From NCBI GenBank assembly GCA_910589145.1, contig CAJUSD010000051.1:1-18687 (forward strand): a stretch of 18,687 bases of DNA, read 5' to 3'. The translations under genes were made by a program, and so were the position numbers. The DNA is from an uncultured Oscillospiraceae bacterium. Its GTDB lineage: Bacteria; Bacillota; Clostridia; Oscillospirales; Ruminococcaceae. Below are positions 14,063 to 18,687 of this stretch, piece by piece; the stretch's first letter is position 1; every line of letters starts with the position of its first letter. Under the pieces are notes generated by a model. The model did no database searches, had not been told where the DNA came from, and saw only the letters and a program-made list of their open reading frames with translations.

Positions 14063-16063
14063 TTATTTTACATGGGCGTCAAACCACTCTGTAATTTCCT
14101 TTAACCGGCGAATTCGATGTTTGGGCTTACCGGACCGGGACAATTCATGGTTTTCCCCTTTAAAATAACAGAGCCTGGCTTCACACCCATGATATTTCAA
14201 AGCAGTAAACATTTGAATCCCTTCAGCCTGCCAGCAGCGATAATCCTCCCCGGAATGGATAAATAAAGTAGGTGTAGTACATTTATCCGCATATTTTAGG
14301 GGAGAGAAACCCCACATTTTATCCATATCGGTCCAGGGGGTAGACTGCATAGCATCCATATTGTGGTAGTAACCAATGTCGGTTGTCAAGCATTTACTGA
14401 TCCAGTTAGAAATAGATCTCTGGGAAACTGCCGCCGCAAACCGATTGGTATGGCCGATAATCCAGTTGGTCATAAATCCGCCATAACTGCCGCCTGTCTC
14501 ACAAACCTTAGACTTGTCAATCTGGGGATATTTTTCCAAAACCTTGTCTGCAAAATCCATTAAATCGCTGTAATCGACCGTTCCATATTTCCCGCGCAGA
14601 TCAGCGAATTCGTTTCCGCGCCCATCAGAACCGCGGGGGTTGCAGAAAAATACAAAGTATCCTTCGCTTGCCCAGTATTCCATTTCGTGGTTAAATACAG
14701 CGCCATAAACGCCTTTTGGTCCGCCATGAATATCAAAAACAGCGGGATAGGTTTTACCTTCATCATATCCGTAAGGCTTCATAACCCAGCCGTCAATCCT
14801 CACGCCATCTTTATTGGTAAAGGAAAGAGGCTCCGGCATAGAAACATAGTAATTATTAGTAATATCATCATTAAAGCTGCTGATACGTTCTTCCTTATGG
14901 GAAGAAAGGTCAAAGGAATACAGTTCCTGTAACCGCATATCCCGCATCCCGATAAACATAGATTTCCCGTTTTGAATATCGAAGCAGTCAACAGCGCCGT
15001 TGTCTGCTGTAAGGGGATGAACAGAACCATCCTTGTCCATGCGGCAGAGATAGGAAGTATTGTCCAGCGTAAAGAGGGAATAAATCGTTCCATCAACAAT
15101 CTTAAAGCCCCTTCCTGCACCTAAACGGCAGTCGGAGCCAACGGAGTTGCCTGCAGCGCGGTCAGGATCGGCAAAAACTTTAATTTCCTTGGTGGACAGG
15201 TCAACCGTATAAAACTTGGCGTTTTCGCTGGTGCCAAAACGTTTCCTGTCAGAACCAATGAACAGAACCCCGTCCCCATAAAACGCCGCCCGCATAATTG
15301 TATAAACGCCGCCTTCCACCAGGGTTTCTGTTTTGCCGGAGGAAATATCGTAAAGCTTTACCTCAGCAAACTGCGGATTGACAGAATCATAATCGGGGCC
15401 GGCATATACAACTTTAGAATGATCGTCACTGATAGAAACCGACCCTACGTTGCAGGAGGGGGAGGAAACAGGCGTAATTTCGCCGGACATGGAATCAAAC
15501 AAATACAAACGGTTGCGCTGTTTATTGGTAACACCTTTTCCGTTTACCCAGAAAGGAAGCTCGTCAAAAACATAATAGTCCTTTTCTTCTTTCAATTGCT
15601 TCAAGGCTTTAGACTGCTCCTCACCGGACATATTCTCCACATCGGGACGGCCAATTTCATACAGGGCTTCCAGAAGGTATCTGCTTCCGTCCAGCTTATA
15701 AATGGCGCTTGCCTTTAGAGGGACGGTAAAAGCTTCCTCAGCCTCGCCGCCGCTGATGGAAATTCTCTGGTAAACAGTCAGGTATTTCCCAGACTCAATT
15801 TCTTTTTTATGTTTTTCCTTGCGGACAGCAGGGAACAGGATAGTGTCGCTGTTCTCCCAGATGAAGCTGCGTTCATTGTCCATACCGGTTAAACGGGTCA
15901 TTTTTTTGTCGGACAGGCGGTATAACCAGATATTATGGTGATAGCCGTTTTTCTCCATATCGGCCTGGCCAACTGTAAAAGCAGCATGGGCAGCATCTGG
16001 GGAAAGGGCAAGGCTGCTTAAAAATTTGTATTTTGTGAAAAGATCCAGGGTTATTTTTTCCAT
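14063..16063 (-). CDS. S9 family prolyl oligopeptidase-like serine hydrolase (acylaminoacyl-peptidase type)
   Basis: Serine peptidase of family S9 (S9C-like), with an N-terminal beta-propeller that gates access and a C-terminal alpha/beta-hydrolase domain. The propeller covers about residues 1-400 (TFDxS-type repeats such as KYKFLSSLALSPDAAHAAF). In the hydrolase domain the oxyanion strand reads VFDIHGGPKGVYG. The nucleophile is S526 in GGSYGGFMTNW, the Asp is D607 in HSGEDYRCWQAEG and the His is H639 in GENHELSRSG. Length 666 residues, normal for the family. The ATG at 16063 has AAGGAG 10 nt upstream. No signal peptide, so cytoplasmic, degrading short or N-acylated peptides. It follows the arabinofuranosidase by 44 nt and is terminated at 14020-14050, so the two form an operon. 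Confidence 0.93.
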   Translation of the reverse strand: MEKITLDLFTKYKFLSSLALSPDAAHAAFTVGQADMEKNGYHHNIWLYRLSDKKMTRLTGMDNERSFIWENSDTILFPAVRKEKHKKEIESGKYLTVYQRISISGGEAEEAFTVPLKASAIYKLDGSRYLLEALYEIGRPDVENMSGEEQSKALKQLKEEKDYYVFDELPFWVNGKGVTNKQRNRLYLFDSMSGEITPVSSPSCNVGSVSISDDHSKVVYAGPDYDSVNPQFAEVKLYDISSGKTETLVEGGVYTIMRAAFYGDGVLFIGSDRKRFGTSENAKFYTVDLSTKEIKVFADPDRAAGNSVGSDCRLGAGRGFKIVDGTIYSLFTLDNTSYLCRMDKDGSVHPLTADNGAVDCFDIQNGKSMFIGMRDMRLQELYSFDLSSHKEERISSFNDDITNNYYVSMPEPLSFTNKDGVRIDGWVMKPYGYDEGKTYPAVFDIHGGPKGVYGAVFNHEMEYWASEGYFVFFCNPRGSDGRGNEFADLRGKYGTVDYSDLMDFADKVLEKYPQIDKSKVCETGGSYGGFMTNWIIGHTNRFAAAVSQRSISNWISKCLTTDIGYYHNMDAMQSTPWTDMDKMWGFSPLKYADKCTTPTLFIHSGEDYRCWQAEGIQMFTALKYHGCEARLCYFKGENHELSRSGKPKHRIRRLKEITEWFDAHVK

Positions 16064-16107
16064 GGCAGCGCACTCCTTTTGGTTTTAATATTTATCAGGG
16101 GATGAGA

Positions 16108-17613
16108 TTATTCCACATGGAAACGCAAAACGTTCCAGGAGGTTTTCGGCAAATTTATAGTGCATTCTTCAAAAATTCCTTTTTCGCAAGGAAGTGAAAA
16201 GGGAGCTGTCTGTTCCGGGGCTTCAAAGGTATTCTCTAAATTCAATTCAGAATGAGACATGCAAAGCCGTTCCATCATAGATACCTTGCCAAAAGAACGC
16301 ATAGATAAATCCACCTTCATATCCTCGTTTTGAAGGTTAAGAAGGAAGACCGTGATTGTTTTATCTTCCTCATTATAAACCACAGAAGAATGAAGCAGAG
16401 GGGTTTCTCCATAACAGGTTTCCGTTTCAGGGGCAATGGTTACAGGCTTAAGCACGGTTCCGCAGCTCCCATACCGAGACAAAAGCTGGAAGGGATAATA
16501 AATAGACTGACGAATTACCCTGCCGCCCTTTTCCGTAAAAATGGGGGCGATTACATTGACTAACTGTGCAAAACAGGCGATTTTAACCCGGTCGGAGTGG
16601 TTAAGGAGCGTCATTCCCATTCCGGCAAACACAAGAGCATCCAAAACAGAATAATGATCTTCCAGAATAGGGGGAGCCTCCATCCAGCCATGCGGAGCTT
16701 GTTTCTGCTGATACCAGACGTTCCACTCGTCAAAAGAAAGCATCATTGTTTTTTTGCTGCGTTTAACAGCTTTCACATAGTCGCAGGTGCTGACAATGGT
16801 ATGGATAAAATGCTCCATATCCATAAAGGAAGCAAGAAAATCAAGATCGCTTCCCTTGTTTTCATAATAAGTGTGAAGGGAAAGATAGTCTGCTTTTTCG
16901 TAGGTGTGTTCCAGGACAATTCGATCCCATTCCGGGAAAGTAGGCTGTTTGGTATTAGAACTGCCGCTTACAACAAGCTCGACTTCCGGGTCTACCCATT
17001 TCATAATTTTGGCGGTTTCCAGAGCCTTTTTCCCATAATCCACTGCATCCAAATGACAGATTTGCCAGCTTCCGTCCATTTCATTGCCGACACACCATAA
17101 TTTGATGTTGTGAGGGGATTGATGGCCGTTTTTAATCCTCAAATCGGAAAGATATGTCCCGCCGGGATAGTTGCAGTATTCTAAAAGTTCCCCGGCCTCT
17201 TTTGGTGTGCCGGTTCCCATATTTACCGCACCCATAACTGATGTACCGGCTTTTTTGCTCCAGTCACAAAACTCATCTATTCCAAATTGGTTTGTTTCAA
17301 TGGTATTCCATGCCAGGTCCAGACGGGTAGGGCGTTCTGACTTAGGACCGATTCCGTCCCGCCAGTTATAACCTGACAGAAAATTCCCGCCAGGATACCG
17401 GACGTGGGAAATTCCCAGGTCTTGAATCAGCTTAATTACATCGGTTCGGAAGCCGTTTTCATCCGCCAGGGGATGGCCGGGTTCGTAAATTCCGGTGTAA
17501 ATGGCGCGTCCCAGATGTTCCAGAAAGGAACTAAAGAGACGCTTGTCCGCCTGCGCAATTACAAATTCCTTTTCAATATACAGCTTTGCTTGTTTTTCCG
17601 CCATTTTTTTCAC
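16108..17613 (-). CDS. abfA: GH51 alpha-L-arabinofuranosidase
   Basis: Intracellular retaining exo-arabinofuranosidase that removes terminal alpha-L-arabinofuranose from arabinoxylan, arabinan or arabinogalactan oligosaccharides. The 501 residues and positions match the Geobacillus enzyme closely: acid/base E178 in WCVGNEMDG and nucleophile E296 in SFDEWNVWY, compared with E175 and E294 there. Other GH51 marks are FLEHLGRAIYTGIYEPG (30-46) and the VRYPGGNFLSGYNWRDGIGP stretch (71-90). A C-terminal beta-sandwich follows the barrel. I chose GTG 17613 because AAAGGAA lies 7 nt before it. An ATG three codons later would be too far from that site. It is the first gene of an operon with the S9 hydrolase, driven by the promoter at 17733-17761. 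Confidence 0.95.
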   Translation of the reverse strand: MKKMAEKQAKLYIEKEFVIAQADKRLFSSFLEHLGRAIYTGIYEPGHPLADENGFRTDVIKLIQDLGISHVRYPGGNFLSGYNWRDGIGPKSERPTRLDLAWNTIETNQFGIDEFCDWSKKAGTSVMGAVNMGTGTPKEAGELLEYCNYPGGTYLSDLRIKNGHQSPHNIKLWCVGNEMDGSWQICHLDAVDYGKKALETAKIMKWVDPEVELVVSGSSNTKQPTFPEWDRIVLEHTYEKADYLSLHTYYENKGSDLDFLASFMDMEHFIHTIVSTCDYVKAVKRSKKTMMLSFDEWNVWYQQKQAPHGWMEAPPILEDHYSVLDALVFAGMGMTLLNHSDRVKIACFAQLVNVIAPIFTEKGGRVIRQSIYYPFQLLSRYGSCGTVLKPVTIAPETETCYGETPLLHSSVVYNEEDKTITVFLLNLQNEDMKVDLSMRSFGKVSMMERLCMSHSELNLENTFEAPEQTAPFSLPCEKGIFEECTINLPKTSWNVLRFHVE

Positions 17614-17732
17614 GCTTTCTTTCCTTTGTTTGGGATTTCCGGATCAATAAATGCAAGTTTGCCGAAGCTGGTTAGGCTTTGCAGTACAATACCATCTTGA
17701 GCACAGCCTTTATTCCGGCAAATTTACACCAT

Positions 17733-17761
17733 ATTATATCGTTTTTCCAGCAGCGCTTCAA
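17733..17761 (-). promoter_or_regulatory. Promoter of the abfA operon (TTGAAG-17-TATAAT)
   Basis: On the minus strand TTGAAG (17756-17761) and a perfect TATAAT (17733-17738) are separated by 17 nt. Initiation near 17726 gives a leader of about 113 nt, in which I see no structure of note. Confidence 0.75.
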
Positions 17762-17781
17762 GGGAATAAATAGATTCCCTT
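17760..17781. promoter_or_regulatory. Palindrome overlapping the abfA -35 box, probable operator
   Basis: AAGGGAAT (17760-17767), 6-nt spacer, ATTCCCTT (17774-17781) is a perfect inverted repeat whose right half, read on the minus strand, runs into the -35 hexamer. No T-run follows, so it is not a terminator. The position suits repressor binding. No regulator gene is present nearby to assign it. Confidence 0.5.
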
Positions 17782-17838
17782 GTCAATTTGTAAGGATTCC
17801 AAATCAAAACAGCAGATATCAAAAAGAGAGGAGCCTTT

Positions 17839-18360
17839 CTAGCGGTTCATCTGACCCTGACCGAGTTTCACTCTGTTTTCAATTAATTCAGCGGCTTCCA
17901 GCGCACTGATATAGGTAACGTCAATTTTTTCGGTGTCCATATCCCAGTAATTTTGGAGGCGCGGAACGCTGCGCTCAATTACGTCTTCCCTACGGGTTCC
18001 AACTGCCACATCCCCGAACAGCCGCAGAACAAGGGCTTGTTCAGAACATACCAGAGAAAAGCAGAAAACTTGGAAATCCCCTTTTAAACGGGATAAAACA
18101 TTTCGCAAGACTTCCTCTTTATGCATTACCCAGCAAAAGATGATGTGCTCATAAGCAGAACAAGACAGAAAATTATTCAGCAAATAGGTAATATTGTCCA
18201 TTACCATAGTTTTGGTTTCTTCATTGGGATTAAAGGGATAAGAGTTCCAGCACCAGTCCCCATCAAGAAAAACACTGTTGGGAAGGAGTTTCATTAACTC
18301 CTGGCTGGTGGAGGATTTGCCCACCCCCATCGTTCCATTAATGATAATAAGTTTTTTCAA
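17839..18360 (-). CDS. Small P-loop NTP-binding kinase-like protein
   Basis: Protein of 173 residues with an N-terminal Walker A motif GTMGVGKSS (residues 9-17) after a short beta-strand (KKLIIIN). A following FLDGDWCW segment is like the acidic strand of small-molecule kinases of the shikimate/gluconate/adenylylsulfate kinase type. A late Arg-rich stretch (GTRREDVIERS) could be the lid. The substrate is unknown. The start is TTG 18360: it has a perfect AAGGAGG 8 nt upstream, and the promoter at 18383-18411 would start the mRNA only after 18383. An ATG at 18393, giving 184 residues, would lie inside that promoter and has no ribosome binding site. The gene precedes the abfA promoter, with no clear terminator between. 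Confidence 0.82.
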   Translation of the reverse strand: MKKLIIINGTMGVGKSSTSQELMKLLPNSVFLDGDWCWNSYPFNPNEETKTMVMDNITYLLNNFLSCSAYEHIIFCWVMHKEEVLRNVLSRLKGDFQVFCFSLVCSEQALVLRLFGDVAVGTRREDVIERSVPRLQNYWDMDTEKIDVTYISALEAAELIENRVKLGQGQMNR

Positions 18361-18382
18361 GGATGTACCCTCCTTTTCCTCT

Positions 18383-18411
18383 ATTGTACACATTTTTTTC
18401 CATTCTGTCTA
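18383..18411 (-). promoter_or_regulatory. Promoter of the P-loop kinase gene (TAGACA-17-TACAAT)
   Basis: On the minus strand TAGACA (18406-18411) and TACAAT (18383-18388) are 17 nt apart, each one base off consensus. Initiation near 18376 leaves just enough leader for the AAGGAGG site before TTG 18360. Confidence 0.65.
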
Positions 18412-18537
18412 TCTTTTATTGAGCTTCTGTGGGGAAAACCTTCTGAATGGTTCAGATTATAGCAGAATTTAAGGAGAATATTTTAAAAAGGGGGATTTTT
18501 GTAAAAAACTCCAAAAAAGCGTTTTACATGTCTTTTT

Positions 18538-18592
18538 ATGGCACCAGGGGGATATAAACGAAACGAATCCGTTTATATCCCCCTGGTGCCAT
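18538..18592. repeat. Perfect 23-bp inverted repeat with 9-nt loop
   Basis: Arms 18538-18560 (beginning ATGGCACCAGGGGG) and 18570-18592 are exact complements around the loop AAACGAATC. No T-run follows on either strand, so terminator function is unlikely. It may be a small palindromic repeat element or a protein-binding site. Apart from this, the promoter and the terminator, 18361-18687 holds nothing I recognise. Confidence 0.7.
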
Positions 18593-18642
18593 ATCCGGTT
18601 TTCCGCATTATTAAGCCAATCGTTTGTTGTCAAAAAATAAAA

Positions 18643-18684
18643 CAGCTTACAAAAAAGTATACTTTTTTGTAAGCTGCTTTTTCC
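18643..18684. terminator. Bidirectional terminator, 34-bp perfect palindrome
   Basis: CAGCTTACAAAAAAGTA (18643-18659) is followed directly by its exact complement (18660-18676). On the plus strand CTTTTT follows. On the minus strand TTTTATTTTTTG follows, a better U-tract. It probably ends a minus-strand gene lying beyond the right edge and may work both ways. Confidence 0.75.
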
Positions 18685-18687
18685 TGT

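Noticed and set aside
18361..18393. ATG 18393 as start of the P-loop kinase
   Set aside because: It lies inside the -10/-35 spacer of a good promoter, and the AAGGAGG site serves TTG 18360.

Overview
The window looks like a chromosomal segment from a low-to-mid GC Gram-positive anaerobe, most likely a gut Clostridia species (Oscillospirales/Ruminococcaceae-like). The reasons are strong AAGGAGG-type ribosome binding sites, sigma-A style -35/-10 promoters, lipoprotein-anchored solute-binding proteins, a VanZ-like protein, a PflX-type radical SAM protein and several plant-polysaccharide glycosidases. The taxonomic placement is an inference. No rRNA, tRNA, CRISPR array or complete insertion sequence was seen.

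Layout, left to right. (1) 1-2623, minus strand: a threonine dehydratase with an ACT domain, followed 28 nt later by a GH42 beta-galactosidase that runs off the left edge. (2) 2624-2855: a divergent intergenic region with two good promoters pointing toward each other, so the ilvA and radical SAM transcripts should overlap at their 5' ends. (3) 2856-3722, plus strand: a PflX-like radical SAM protein, convergent (4 nt apart) with the next operon. (4) 7851 down to 3727, minus strand: a GH43 glycosidase, a sugar-binding lipoprotein (stop/start overlap) and a VanZ-like membrane protein. A 98-bp IS630-like MITE with perfect 21-bp inverted ends sits between the promoter and ribosome binding site of the GH43 gene. 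(5) 7985-8506: an O6-alkylguanine-DNA methyltransferase. (6) 8507-9004: a gene-free stretch full of hairpins, ending in a terminator. (7) 13024 down to 9005, minus strand: a second solute-binding lipoprotein of the LplA/YtcQ type, then a 692-residue six-hairpin glycosidase-like protein of unassigned specificity. (8) 13164-14011: a small pyroglutamyl-peptidase-like gene lying between two copies of another short inverted-repeat element. (9) 17761 down to 14020, minus strand: a GH51 alpha-L-arabinofuranosidase and an S9 prolyl-oligopeptidase-family hydrolase, with a clear promoter, a palindrome on the -35 box and a terminator. (10) 17839-18360: a small P-loop kinase starting at TTG. The right end holds a 23-bp perfect inverted repeat and a bidirectional terminator.

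Taken together, the glycosidases (GH42, GH43, GH51, six-hairpin) and the two binding proteins point to uptake and trimming of hemicellulose or pectin side-chain oligosaccharides. The glycosidases show no obvious signal peptide and probably act in the cytoplasm. Neither binding protein has ABC permease genes beside it, so permeases elsewhere must be shared. The most unusual parts are non-coding: two different families of small inverted-repeat elements placed at functionally sensitive points, a hairpin-rich intergenic region, and face-to-face promoters.
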